NCBI GenBank assembly: GCA_905250075.1 | Contig: CAJNOP010000176.1 | Coordinates: 257,944 to 321,943, forward strand | DNA length: 64,000 nt | Direction: 5' to 3' | Origin: Rotaria sp. Silwood1 | Lineage: Eukaryota > Rotifera > Eurotatoria > Philodinida > Philodinidae | Shown: piece by piece, positions 49,244 through 62,711 of the stretch | How positions within the stretch are numbered: position 1 is the stretch's first letter | Layout: the number at the start of each line of letters is the position of its first letter | Program-made: the position numbers and the translations under genes | Notes under the pieces: model-generated | The model's input: only the letters and a program-made list of their open reading frames with translations | Database searches by the model: none | What the model was told of the DNA's origin: nothing

Positions 49244-50339
49244 GCAAAAACAAAATTTTCATTCCTTTTTTTTTTTAGTCATAATTAATATTTATATGGT
49301 ATTATTACATATCGTCAAAATTGTAATCTTTGTATATCAGATTTGTAACAGTGATATTTCTTAAAAATTAGTCATAGATGTATTCCCGTATTATAAATAA
49401 TCAGCTATATATATATATTATACATAAATTTTATTAACAAATATAAAAAAAAAATTATGCATAATATGATTAGAGAATTGTAATAAAATGTATTCAAATT
49501 ATTTTATTATTGTAAATAGTTGGAAAACAAAATCAACAATCTAGGTCACTATTTTCCATGTCACGAAACATTTTTATCTATTATTTCATACATGAACAAA
49601 CATCTATTTGAATTTATCAATGCAGCAAAATCGAAAGACTATTGTCTTACAGGAAATAGTTTTTTCATAAAACAAAAACAAACCCATGGAATCATTTCTC
49701 TATAGTTCATATGATTTGTTTTCTTTTCTTTATAGAGAAATGTGCTTATGAAAGAGAGTATTTCAAAAAAAAACAATTTTCCGTTTCATAATTTTATTTG
49801 TTCATTTCATAGAAAAATTGTATTTTCGTTGCTTGCTTATAGTCTTTCTCTCTCTCTCTCTCTCTTTTTTTTTCATTATAACGAAAAAAAAACACTGAGC
49901 ACTTTTTTTTTTCAAATAACCTTCACACGAGAAAAGAAAAATAATAATAAATGATAAGTATGTATATATATATATGAATTGATCATCCAAATAAGACAAC
50001 AAAAAAGAAAAAGATAAATCTTTGTGCTAATGTTCAAAAATTGCAACAAAGATAATGGAAGAAAATAATAAAAACTCACAACATATATCTATCATATATA
50101 CAAAAAAAAAAAAAAAACTTGCCGCTGAACTCGAACACCTGAGCATGAAAATTTAAGAAGCACGCGATGGAATAGACACAACAAAAAAAAAAAAGAAAAA
50201 GATTTGATCATTTTGTCATTTGTAACGCATCAGAAACAATAAATGATTGAGAGAAAAACTCGAAAGTATCACACATCACCGGTTGTCGAATTCAACATGC
50301 ATACACACACACACACACAAAAGAAAAAATACGAACATA
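49244..50339. other. Convergent 3' region
   Basis: Lies between the stops of the CUB/LDLa gene and the RhoGAP gene. It contains (TC)n at 49847-49865, (TA)n at 49965-49974, (AC)n at 50304-50319 and A/T runs. No coding signal. Confidence 0.65.
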
Positions 50340-53300
50340 TTATACATAATTTTCACGACCTGTCGATAATTTATGTTGATTTGTATGTTCAAATAATCTT
50401 GCTTTTTCACGTACTGACCATGATATATCAGATGGACGAAATTCATTATTAATATCAAATGAAAATGGTTTCATTGGTTGTGGTGATGGTGGTAAACGTC
50501 TTTCAATTGATTGATAACGTGAAACATTCATTGGTGATGGATTATGACTTATTATAATTGGTGCTGATGTACGTGATTGTCGTTCATGTTCATTGGATTT
50601 ATATCGAAGTGCATTTTGTCTATGGCATGGACGACGTTTTTCATTTGATAATAATAAATCATCAATTGGTTTCATTTGTATAGCTGCACCAAGTACAAAT
50701 GGACGTGAATCAGCATGATGAACAAATATTCGACCACGTTCTGTTGTTGTGGATGGCGGCGGCGGTGGTGGTGGTGGTTGTTTTTGTGTATTTAAATTCG
50801 TTTGATTAAGATATTGATAACGAGAATTTAATTGAGGTTTTACATAGATATTATTTGTTGTTGGTGTTAATGGACCAGTTGTATGTCGAGAACGATTATC
50901 AGCTATAATAGGTTGTTGATATGTATTTAATTGAATAGGTTTCGATGTTTCTGTTAGAGGTAAATCAGATTTTTTTGATGTTGATTTTAATGTTAATGAT
51001 GCTGAACGTGTAGATGTTAGTGATGATATAGATGAAGGAGTTAAACGTTGATTTATTGTACTTAATGGTTCACTAGTTAAATCTAAATCTTGTTGTTCGG
51101 AAGGTGTTGATCTATTTAGACAAAATATATATAACAAAAATTATAAAAATTAATTTATCAATTATTCATTATATAAAGCACTAAGTTAAAAAAAACTTTA
51201 TTCGAGCAGCTATCTCTTACATACCATTATTTATACTTAAACTATTTAAAATCTGCAAAATAAAATATTTTAATTAACTAATAATATATTAGGATAAAAA
51301 TTTCATCATTTTGATTAAAGATGCATGAAACAAAAAAAATTGATCTAGAGTACACAATTCTTGTTTTTTTTTTTTCTTTGATGATTATCTATTTTCAGTT
51401 AGACTATGTCAAGTAGTGGCGGAGCCAGGATTTTGAGTTGGGGGGACTCAGTCCCCTCTGAGCCCAGGTTGGCAAATAAAATACATGGTTTAAAAATTTT
51501 CCTGGAAGGAGCTCAAAGGATTCTGGAGGGGGGGGGGGCTGAGCCCCCCAGCCCACCCTTGGCTCCGCCGGGTATACGAAAGATGCGCACGGAACGAAAA
51601 ATGAGGGTTTAGGAACATAACGAACTGTTTCAAACTTACCACCCTCACCCTCAATCGGACTTCACACCCTTAACCAGCGCACCCTCACAATCGCCGTGCG
51701 CATCTTTCGGGATCCCGGTTCCGCTACTAATGTCAAGGTTTTATCTTGGTAAACTTGCAAATTTGACAATTCTGAAATTTTAATGAATTGATAGTAAAAT
51801 CAAATGTTTTTTTTCTTTTGTTCGATAAAATGAATACATAGAAAAACAATATATACATTTCAAGGCAAAGAAAAAAATACATCAGTAAACATTTGAAGTG
51901 TTAAAATTCTTCTAATGTTTTATCACTCAACAAGATAAACAATTCATTTTGTTTTTTTTTTTTGTGAACTAGTGATTTAGAACACTAATAATTGATCTTA
52001 TCTCAATTGATATTTAAGTTTGAAAGTTTGTAAATATCAAAAAGAAAAATTTTCGATTTTGTTTGATTAATTCTTTTGATCATAGCAAATTTTCTTTTTT
52101 TTTTTCTCATAAGAAAAAAAAAAAATGTAAATTTCACTTTATCTAAATTCAAGGTAATTTATCCTATTATTGATTTCTTTTTTTCATTCTTTTATTTTTA
52201 TAAAAATTTCAACAATGAAAACAAATACTGATTATTTTTTTAAGTATTATTATGCTTGAAGCTTATTTGAATATTATTCACATACTTTTAAATAGAGCTA
52301 AGACAAGACGAGATGACGAAAAAAATCAATTCTAATTCAGAAAATTTATTATCATATACACAATAAAATCTTTATCCTTTCGATTTGCAGGGTTTTTGTT
52401 TGTTTGTAAGAAATTATTTTGAAAATTATAAAATTTACATGTATATATGTATATAACAAACCTTGTTATCATGTTTTCTTCATTGATATTTTTTTTAAAT
52501 TGTTTAGTTAATTTTATTCGTCGTTCATTTATTAATAAATTATTTTGTTCATCATCATCATCACCAGCTTCATCTGATGAATGATGAAATTGTTTTAATG
52601 ATGATGTACGTTTAACATTATTATTTGTTATTAAACGTCGAGATTCTTTTGTTATTAATTTTTGTTGTTGATGTTGTTTATGTTCATCATTACATAATGA
52701 TGAATGACGTGATAAAGATTTTGAACGTTTTAATTTTTCTATTGTTATATTATGTATTGTTGTTGATGATGAACGTATACTTGAATTATTATCCGAATCA
52801 TCTGTTGTATTATTTATTAATTTTTCACGTTCTAAAAATTGTTTTGATGGTTTATAAATTATTTTTGAATTACGACGTTTTGTTATTGATGGATTAATAT
52901 TATTTATAAGTATACTTGTTAATACAATACCTTTACCACATGCTATTGATGATGTCCAATTAGGTAATGAATTTGTTATAGGTATAATATTACGTCGAAT
53001 ATGTTCACTTATTTCCGAACTATCATCATTAAATGGTTGATCTGATGCAGCTAAACCAGAATCATGTGATCGATTAACAATAGGTAAATGTGGAGATGAT
53101 TCAACTTCATCAAGACTTTCAATTGATGAAGCTGTTGGACGAACTAGAATAGATAAAAATACAATTTCGATAAATAATCAAAAAAAATCTCAGATTAATT
53201 ATATTAGTTTTTTTTTTTTTGCATTTCTCATACTTAAGTTTGGTATTTGATGAACAACAATATGTTTATCTGTAATACATGTAAGAATATCTGAACCAAA

Positions 53301-56300
53301 TAATAATGAACAATTTTCTATTAAAAATTCCACAATTGATGACATAACATCAGCTTCTTGTTTACCAGATGTTATTGTTGTTGATTCTGTTTTAAATAAA
53401 CTATTCGATACACATAAACCTAAATTGAATGGATTCATTCCATTAATATCAGCATTTTCCGATATATGATGAAGAATACATATAAAACCTTTTAATAATA
53501 TATGATTGGCTTCGGATAAAGTACATAATATACTAGGAAAATATATATATATATATTAGAGTTAAATAAGAATAATAATAATTAAAAAAATTTTTACTTT
53601 TTTTTTGCAAATGTTATCTTTTCAATTGATGTTGAAAGTCGAAGACATTTTTTCCAATTATCATATTGAATAGAATTAAATAATGGTTCAGGTAGAGTAC
53701 GTAGAAAATGCTAAAAAAAATAATTAAGGATAATATTAAGCAGGAGGGTTCAATAACTGAGACATGCAGGAATAAATGCAAAAATTCAATCTTTTCTTCT
53801 TCCTACCTTCTATATTTGCCTAATAGAAATATACCTTTTTATTGTTTCTTATAGTTAAGCGAATTTCTTTGAAATAAAAAAAAACAAACACTTACTTTCA
53901 ATAATCCAGCAGCTAATATTGGATGTAAATCATCATCTTGTAATGGTATATTACGTTCAATTTTATCAATACAATCCTTAACAGAACGTGTATTGGCTAC
54001 TTTTCGAAAAATGCCTGTTGTTTCTGGTCCTTTTAAATAAAGAACTTCAAGTAATTGCTACAAAAAAAAAAAACGAAAATCGATAATATATTTTTATTTT
54101 TTTTCATACCATAATCACAGGTGGTAATTGATGATTATATCTTTGAATAAGTTCATCGGGTGTTCGACCAAAAAAATTTAAATCATTTTTTACTTGATTA
54201 GGTGAACTAAGATATGGTGTTGATGATGAATGATATTCATCAGTTAATTGTGTTTGTATTTTAGTTTTTCGTTTATGAAAAAATCGATGTTTTCTTGTTT
54301 GATTTTCTATGAAAGAAAATGTTTTCTTTTTTTTTATTAATGTATTTTGATTATAAAATAATAAAAATTCTACCAGTTAATACATCACGTTTTCGTAATT
54401 CAAAATCATGATAATTTGTTGTTGTTACATTATTTAAACTAGTCGATGAACTTGTATGATGATTTTGATATGAATAATGATCATCACCATCAAATGATCG
54501 ATTATTTGTAAGTATTGTATGAGCTGATTTTAAATGTTTCATTTTTATTGAATAAGGATATTCGTGACCTAAAAAAACAAAAAAAAAAATGATCAAAATT
54601 CGTACTGTCTTTTTTTTGAAACATGAGAAAAAAGCTTAGATATATGATTGTATGTTACTAGTTTGTTTTTTTTTTCATGGTCTAATGAGACAGATCAAAC
54701 TTTTAGTAACATTGATTTTTCGTGCGTGATTAACATATTCATGTCATCATTGATACATTTTTTGTTTTACTAATTCTATAGGAAATGTCAAATGTAGGTG
54801 TTCTTGTCCTTTTTTTTTTTTCCTTTAGGTTAATATCTATTGAAGGACAATCTCGTATTTAAATACCGAATAAAACATTTTTTTATCTCATATCTTCATT
54901 GTTTTACCTTCTTTACGACGATTACCATCATATAAATTATCAAGACTTTTCGAACGCATTGTCGTAACTGCACGAAATAATGAAAAAAATGTTGTATGAT
55001 AACGATCAGATTTACGTGAACGTTCATTCATGATTAATTATGTTTAGTTTTGTTTTTTAGACAATACAAATAGAAATAAAGAATAATAATAATAATAGCA
55101 ACCTAACACTAACGTTGGTTTGCACACCCACACACACACAAATGAATCAAAGACTCCTGCTTACGTATAAATCTTAAGTACTCTTGTAATTCGACAAGAG
55201 AAGAAGAAAAAAAATATTAAAGAAAGAAAAAAAAAGAAAATGCGACAAGCGAAAAATTTATACACAAGTGTACCTTAGTTATATATATATATTTCGATGA
55301 AGTTTCTTATTTTACTTTCGTTTCTAAGTTTTTTTTTTAAATATTTTCAACTAACCAATTAATGGTATATTTGTTATTTGAGTAGATTGTGAAAATGAAT
55401 TTGGATTTGTATGAATTGTTGAATTAGATTGATTATTTGTTACGAATAAAATATAATTATCTACTAATGGATCCTTTATAAACAAACAAACAAAAAAGAA
55501 AATAAAAATAAGTAAAAATAATATATTTTAACATACTCGAAGATGAAATGCTTCAATACATTTTTTAATAAGATCTTGAACTGTTTCTTGTGGTCGAATA
55601 CCAATAACTTTACGCTAAAATATAAAATTTTATTAATTATCTTTATATATTTTTCTTTACAATAAGAAATGATGCTGTATTATTATTTTGATCTGATTCG
55701 TAATTTTGATCAATTACAATTCGAACATGTTCAATATTTGATCTATTCGATTGCCACCATGTATGAAGTGTTCTAAATAAATTTAATAGATTTCGATTAA
55801 AGATGAAAAAATTTCATCATACTAAGAAATGTTTATAAAATAAAAAAAAAAATAGATAATATGAGTTTATTCAATATGGAAGCTATACTTCATGATATTT
55901 ATGATTATTATACTATGTATTTACCTGTATTTTTAAGAATAAGTATTTTATGTCTTCAAATGAGAAATTTTGGATGAATTTTCTTTAGAGAAAGAAATTT
56001 TATTTGATACAATATTATATATATGATTAAGAAATATATATATATATATTTTGTTTTACTTCTTTAATATTCAAAAAAAAATATTGATATTGTATTTAAA
56101 TATCATAGAAAAGAGAAGTGTTAGATGAAAAATATATATATATATATCCGTCTACTGTAAATATATCATTCTTTTATAGTATCGAATAACCTAAATAATA
56201 AAGATCGAACGATGTTAACGATAAATCATAAAACATGAAGTTTTATCAGCAAAAAAATTTTTGATTATTTCAAGAGCAGATTTCAGCACTTGTCAAAAGG

Positions 56301-56870
56301 CAATATTTATTATTATATTTTATACAAAAGAAAAGAAAAGAAAAAAAGAATTCTTTAGCATTTGATAACTTACGATTCAATACGTTGTTTCCATATATCT
56401 CGAATAGATTTTGTATCAAATTCTACAATAAAATTTTCTGCTAATGGCCAACCAATAATTAATGATCGATGAATATCATAATAATTTAATGATGTTATAT
56501 CAGATGATATATTATCATTTAAATATGTATATAACCATATAGAATTTAAATTAATACGATGTTTTATTTTAAATAATGATTGTCGTTGATTATATTTACC
56601 AATAATTAATTCATTTTTATTTGTTATTATAAATAAACGTCGACATGTTGTATAATCATGATATAATGTAACATTTGTCCATAAATCATATGAATCAAAT
56701 ATACCAACTGATATTAAACAACGATATATATTATCTTGTATTGTATCATCTATACTTGAACGTTTATTACCAAGAAAATAACGACTTATTGAACGAGATT
56801 TTCTTGATGATGGTTGAGTAGTGATAACAAGTTTTTTTAATATATCATCTGTTTGATTGTTCATCGCCAA
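50340..56870 (-). CDS. RhoGAP with PH and Ras-association domains, ARHGAP20-like
   Basis: Eleven minus-strand exons: 56374-56870, 55661-55772, 55537-55614, 55356-55473, 54374-54568, 54110-54306, 53896-54057, 53598-53710, 53234-53532, 52462-53143 and 50340-51111, giving 1074 residues in frame. A PH-like domain (about 45-165) has RRLFIITNKNELIIG, LFKIKHRINLNSIWLY and LIIGWPLAENFIVEF, a pattern seen in ARHGAP20. A Ras-association-like part (about 180-270) follows. The RhoGAP domain (about 378-575) has the arginine finger in ETTGIFRKVANTRSV, then GLLKHFLRTLPEPLFN and MNPFNLGLCVSNSLF, so it should be catalytically competent in stimulating Rho-family GTP hydrolysis. The last 480 residues are Ser/Thr/Asn-rich and disordered, with an eight-proline run that could bind SH3 domains. 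The last intron (51112-52461) hosts a MITE. An alternative first exon lies at 54908. Confidence 0.88.
51414..51729. mobile_element. Composite hAT-like MITE, 316 bp, in RhoGAP intron
   Basis: The ends TAGTGGCGGAGCC and, inverted, TAGTAGCGGAACC are flanked by an exact 8-bp duplication ATGTCAAG (51406-51413 and 51730-51737). Inside are two successive palindromes. The first is closed by GGCTCCGCC (about 51562-51570); the second pairs GAAAGATGCGCACGG with CCGTGCGCATCTTTC. The first resembles the element at 8301. Both are GC-rich against the AT-rich intron. Confidence 0.85.
54908..55031 (-). CDS. Alternative first exon of the RhoGAP gene
   Basis: Encodes 41 residues from MNERSRKSDRYHTTFFSL to NRRKE and ends in a donor (GAAG|GTAAAA) in phase 1, the same phase as the exon before (55356-55473). 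Both can therefore join exon 54374-54568. No acceptor AG with a pyrimidine tract lies upstream of its ATG, so it is best read as a first exon from an internal promoter. The product would have 847 residues, lacking the PH and RA domains but keeping RhoGAP and the tail. Confidence 0.7.
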
Positions 56871-59556
56871 TAAAACAAATAATTAATTAATAAATAAATG
56901 AAAGATTCGAACATCTGAAGAAGAAAAAAAAAACCAAAGTTTCTTTCTTTTTTTTTTGTCGTCTTGAAAAATCACTTAATTAATTAAACAGAGTGCAAAC
57001 GACTCATAGCGTAGTCTTCACTGTGACCATTGTCTCATCATATCAACCAACCATTTAAGATATCACTAGGGGTCTCACATTTACCCATTTCTTTTTCGTT
57101 TTTTCTTCTCCTATTCATTCATATACCGATATCAATCAATGACAAATTTTATAATTTAAACGAATACGATAGATGTCGATTTTTTTTTTGTAAATGTAAT
57201 TTATATTTTGTATGATAAAAGTTGTTTGTCATATAACAATACGAAGAATAGATGATTTAATTTTGTTAAATATGCATCTAGATAACAAAAACATTAAATA
57301 AGAAGGGACAATATTGATTATTCACATTAGAATTAAAGACAGACGGGTAGAATCTAAAAAAAAATGACAAATAAAAATGCTGCTACCGTTTCGATGAAAT
57401 ATCAATTTTGATATGAATGAAAATCGCAGGTACCTATCTATTGCTATTACAAAGTTATTGAGTGTATATCCAACCTTCTTTGATTTTGGTACGCATATTA
57501 ATAGTATTTTGCACTTCATTGTCGTAGGTGTTTATCAAGTACTATACTAAAAATAGATCTATGATAAAAGTACTTGAAAAAAAACTACTCTCAAGGAAAG
57601 TCCTTCAGCTTTCAAATTGAAACAATGTATATTATGTAGATGCTAATACTCTATAAAATACTATACAAAGACTTAGAATCCTTGATCTATTACTACGGGT
57701 ACACAAAATTTCCATATGAAACTATACATAGAGACAAGTATTAATCAGAATAATTTAATGTGAAAGTTTTACGACTTTATATTATTTTTATTAGTACATA
57801 TCAATAAACACAATATTTAAGAATGAATCATATTACTAATGGATACTTGTATAGGTAATCAATCGGAAAAATTATAAACGTTTTTTTTTTTTTTTTTTGA
57901 AAACTTTTTCTCTTTCGTAAAGTTCATTTCAAAAAAAAAAATTCATTCAAATATCCTCAAAACATCATTACTGTTCATCTTCAATTAAAATTTATTTATC
58001 GGAACAAGTTCTACAAAAATAAAACTTTGTATTTTTGTTTGTCGCTTACACAATAAACTTCAAAGCTTTAAGTCAAAAAGAAAAAGAAATCAGTTCGAAG
58101 GTCTTTATTGTTAGATATTCATTCAAATTTCTTGAATCGATATTAAAATGATTGTAAAAAAAAAAGAGTCAACTAACTAAGTACATACAAGTGTTCAATA
58201 GTCAATGATTTACAAAAGACTCCTAACCTGATTATGGCCTTGAAAAGAAAAAAAGAATAATGATTATCTTTGTATATACTCTAAAAGAAATCTACATGTT
58301 TGTTCTTCAACATATTTTATCCTACTGTTATCATTTCATCTAAATTTCTTATTTTCAAATATAAAGTTACATTACATTTTTTTTTTTCTTTTAAAAATGT
58401 TTACTTGTTGTAAAATCATTGAAAAAGAAAATACTTGAATAGATATAACCGCATTATTGTTTGTTTCTAATATAAAAGAAATATGTCAAAAATTCAATTT
58501 ATTACAAATAAAAGAAAAATCGATTATTACTACCTTGACAATGATTGTTTTTGTCACCTATAGATCCATTAAAAAGAAATTATACTCAAGAATTGTTTGT
58601 TTTTTATTTTTTCTTCTTCATATACTCATAGATTGATGGGATTGATTTAATCCTTCTAAAATATATGTATAAGAGAAAACAAAAATTTTGAGAAAAAAAA
58701 AAAACAATCGTCTAAATACTAATGAAGTATCTTTCTTTTTTTTTTTCTCTGTTGGTTCTCTCTCTCTCTCCTACATACATTGAATGACAATCTAAAGACG
58801 TCGACAACGATGAGTTGGTGGAGATTGAGAAGAATGAAGGTAAATAAGAACGAGGACAAAGAGATTTGTTATTCTTTATACACGATACACTCTTATGAGC
58901 AGAAATGTGAAACGAAAGTCAGTGTCGATTATGTCAACATTTATTTGGATAAAAAGAAGAAAAAAAAAAAACGATTGTATGTGTTATGGTTGAGCATCAA
59001 ACAAAATTGATCAATGATCCAGTCTGTGTACATGTTAAACAACCTGAGGCCAATTTTTTTTTTTTTGTATGTATTTCTCTATAACCTCATTCAACTGATG
59101 AATACTAAAAAAAAAGAAGAGACTATTAAAATGAACATATCAATCAATCATTAAAGCATAATTAATGGTTAGATTGCATGAGTATGTACAATTAATTATA
59201 TTCGATGATGATATTCTATATAAAAAAAAAAAAACTTTGTCGTTTGATAATCATAATAATATATGTAATTGATAGATGTTGTTAAGCAATTATAAATGCA
59301 ATTAAAATATTCTTTGAAATAGGTATGCATTTAAAGTATTTGAATGAAGGTTAAAAAAAAAAAAAAAACTCGTAAATGTTTGAAAGATTTAATTGTTTTC
59401 TTTTTTTTTTTGAGAAAAATTTTTCATGTTTTAACACAAATATTGAGACTAGTATTCCAAGTAAATAATAAAGAAAAGAAATGTGATAAAAGATTGATAA
59501 CTAACTTATTATCTTTCATTGTAACACACGAAAAAGAAAAGTTCTTTACATCTTTT
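56871..59556. other. Intergenic, RhoGAP 5' flank to lipocalin
   Basis: No convincing exon or element. T- and A-runs (for example 57880-57897), a (TC)n at 58757-58770 and AT-rich filler. Promoters of the RhoGAP gene (leftward) and the lipocalin (rightward) must lie here but are not distinguishable. Confidence 0.55.
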
Positions 59557-60249
59557 ATGCTTCGTCTTCTATTTACTTACTTATTGTTAATATTAATATC
59601 TAATATTATTTGTGATGAACCACCATGTCCAACACTTGATGATTTTTTAATACGTTCACCTTATCTTGCACAATTTAATCCTTATTTATATGAAGGTATT
59701 TGGTATGAATTAGCTTTTTATGATTATACACAATTTTCGAAAGCTTGCGGGTGTACACATTTAAATTGGAAACTTTCAAAAACAAATATAAGTATCTATT
59801 CAGATGATTTTATAACGAGTTGTCCATATGAACCTATTTGGCTTCGAAAAAATTATACTGTACATATGAATGGAATTGTTAATGATAAATATTATCCTTT
59901 TTTTATACCTGAAATAGGTTTTCATATACAATTTAATAATACTGTTGGTAAGAAATTTATTTTTATTTGATAATGATTTCGTATGTTTTTTTTTGTTGTT
60001 AAAGTTTATTATAGAAACAATGAAATAAATAATAATAATTTTTATGATCGAGCTATTCAATATCAATGTAAAGTTGATCATTTAAATAAAAGAATATTTA
60101 CAGGTATTAATTTTCTTTCACGAACTTACTTTAATTCTGATATTGAACGTCAACAAGTCATTAATGAAATGATTAATTCAGCTGTAAATGCTGGTGTTGA
60201 ACAGAAATATTTACAAGAATTAAAAATTGTACAATGGAAAAATTGTTAA
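59557..60249 (+). CDS. Secreted lipocalin-like protein
   Basis: Two exons, 59557-59947 and 60005-60249, joined in phase 1, give 211 residues. A signal peptide (MLRLLFTYLLLILISNIICD) precedes a short Cys/Pro segment and the lipocalin hallmark GIWYELAFYDYTQF near residue 47. ACGCTHLNWKL follows, as in apolipoprotein-D-like and violaxanthin-type lipocalins where Cys flank the first strands. Later strands include IQYQCKVD and IFTGINFLSR. Lipocalins form a beta-barrel carrying small hydrophobic ligands; the ligand here is unknown. The frame is open further upstream, but the ATG at 59557 is preferred because it places the signal peptide at the very start. The 57-bp intron is typical of the window. 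Confidence 0.8.
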
Positions 60250-62711
60250 AGATAAGATCTATTTTAAAATATTGAATTATTTATCGTATATATTTCATTT
60301 GAAAATAGATTGTGAATGTTAGTGAAGTATTGTGTACGATTATTTTTTCTTTTTTCGTTTGAATAAAACTACCCAACAATAATTATTGTCAATCATTTAG
60401 TAGAAACAAAAAAGAAAAAAGAACTAGGTTATGAAAATATTCTTTAATAAACGAATAAATATAGTCGACGTCAATCATTCAAAATTTTTCAATATGAATC
60501 ATTAATATAGAAAGTTTTTTTTTTTTTTATAGATCATAGTAATTTAATGCGCAATGAGAACCATAAAATGAGCAAATAAAAAAACATAATTATCGATCAT
60601 AAAAGATGTAAGTTTAAATAAATCGATAGGGTATAGTATTTAATCATATATTTTCGGACATTTATTTGAAGTATATGTATTTATTGATTATGCGATCTGT
60701 CTAGTTTAAAGATAGAACTTATTCGAAATTCTTTTATGGATTTTCATATATTCTACATCCATAGATGTCATTGGTTTTGAATAATGCCAAAAATAAATGG
60801 TAGTTCTTAAGTCGTAATATACTCGTCGAATCCAACGAAATTCATATAACTCAGATATCATGATTTTACGCATAGTCATTAGGACATTGGCGGATAAGGA
60901 ACATTGCTGAATTTGGTTTTTACCTTTGAAATAGGATCCTTGCCCACCATAGATCTGAGATATTCTTGCGAAGAATCTCTGAGACGTGACCTATAGATAC
61001 CATGGATATCTCCTTTGGTGAACAAAAAGCCGTAGATAAATTCTGATTGCATATTTGTGCATAATCATCGCCAATAATCTATTCTTACCTTCTTTTACCT
61101 CTATCTAAATACACTTGAAGCGACCATTAAGTAAATAGAAGTGTATAAAAAAACGTATAGTAAATGCGTATGTATAACATCGTATGATCTTATTCTTGAT
61201 AGCAAAGGTTGCCATTAATGTCAAACTTTGAGAAAAAAATGCTAATATAATCTACAACTTTTTTTAATGTTTTTTTGAAAAAAAAAAGATTTTCTATATA
61301 CAAATAGTCACTTTAATCGAAACACTCGAAAAAAAGTCCATATGGTGCGACACATAAGATAGCGAAAAAGCTTATTTCATTAATTCTCATTTCAATTCTA
61401 GAATAAATCGAAGAATTAAAAATTTTATAGTAAAACAATTTTGGCTGTGCATAAACATACTAAATACTGTGAGTATTGAAATTAAAACTTATATCTGTCT
61501 TTGTAGAGTGTGAAATCTGTTGTATATTGGTAAATAAAAAATATTTGTCCTGTGACACCTTAAACAATGTCGCTTCGTGTACAGAGTCGTATGCCGTCAG
61601 TTACGGCCAGCACAGCTGTACTTAGTTGTCACTCATCCATTATTTAAATCAAATGTGCATAGAACAGATTTACTCTTGTTTTTCACAAAGCAGTGTGGTT
61701 GTGGCTTAAGAGATGATTCACAAGCATTATCATATCTAAACCCACACCAGAGATAGAGAAAGTCGCACCGCGCCGTTGCTCACGCCTACGCTACACTAGT
61801 CTGAGCTTCGATGAGCGCATGCTTAGAGCATCCCGGTATTCGGTGGAGGTTGAGAAACTGATTGGTAGAGCAAAGAGAAAGAGAGATGTGCGTAGCGCCT
61901 AGGCGCGAGCAGTGGCGCGGGGAGGCGCGGTGCGATTTTGTCCATCTCTGACCCACACTCTCATTGAACATTTCAATGAATTTATCTAATATATCTTATC
62001 GTGATGCTTCTCCTTCTGAAAACACAGCTCAACACCACCGTTCACAGCCTACATACACATCCTATCTTAGATAGGATTATTTCTATTGATGCATGTATAA
62101 GTTCATCTCTATGGATTATTTTAAAATATAGTTTAAAATCGATTTCTTGTTGCTGTAGTTTGATTTCTATCTGTTATTGTTTATTTTGTAATTAGAAGTG
62201 TAAGCCGATCGGTTGAGCCGTCGTAGTACTGATGATAGCCGCAAAAATTTTAAGATGTATCAACCGTCACGACACAAAAATTTCTGATGTTTCAAATCAG
62301 TTTTCAAGATACTATCGTCTAGATTCTTGTCAATGAATCGTTTTTTTTTTTCGAAATGAACAAAAATTTTTGAAAATTCAACGAACAATTTCACTTATCA
62401 CCAACAATCAATGCATCGGCTTATACCTGTATTTTATAATAAATAGAAAGCTAAGATGACAACAAGTGATGTCTTTAGACATAAAATCGCATTATTATGA
62501 TTTATTTTTTATCAAAGAAAAAAAAATATATATGTTTATTAATATTTGTTCAAATAAACATCTCTAATAGAATTATATTCTTTTATTGTTTTTGTTTTTG
62601 TTTTCTTTTTCAATAGAAATCAAATAATACAATTTGTACACAACAGAGAAAGAAAATAGAGAAAAGAAAAAAAAAAAAAAAGAAAACATTGATATTTTAT
62701 CGTTTTTATTT
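60250..62711. other. Convergent intergenic region with MITE
   Basis: Lies between the 3' ends of the lipocalin and protease genes. Apart from the MITE at 61748-61950 I see only unclassified DNA. No exon or RNA gene is recognised. Confidence 0.6.
61748..61950 (-). mobile_element. hAT-like MITE, copy 2 of 3 (203 bp)
   Basis: Inverted orientation relative to the copies at 37719 and 63607. Ends CAGAGAT... and ...ATCTCTG, with an exact 8-bp target duplication ACCCACAC (61740-61747 and 61951-61958). The body is nearly identical to copy 3, including the GTAGCGTAGGCGTGAGC and GCATGCGCTCATCGAAGC blocks, so both moved recently. Confidence 0.92.

Noticed and set aside
51240-51290. Possible small minus-strand exon between the last two RhoGAP exons (acceptor TTTGCAG, donor near 51220)
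   Set aside because: Its open frame does not match the phase-2 end of exon 52462-53143; including it would bring a stop at once. Direct joining to 51111 keeps the frame.
52625-52897. Leu/Val-rich plus-strand ORF
   Set aside because: Antisense shadow of the RhoGAP exon 52462-53143.
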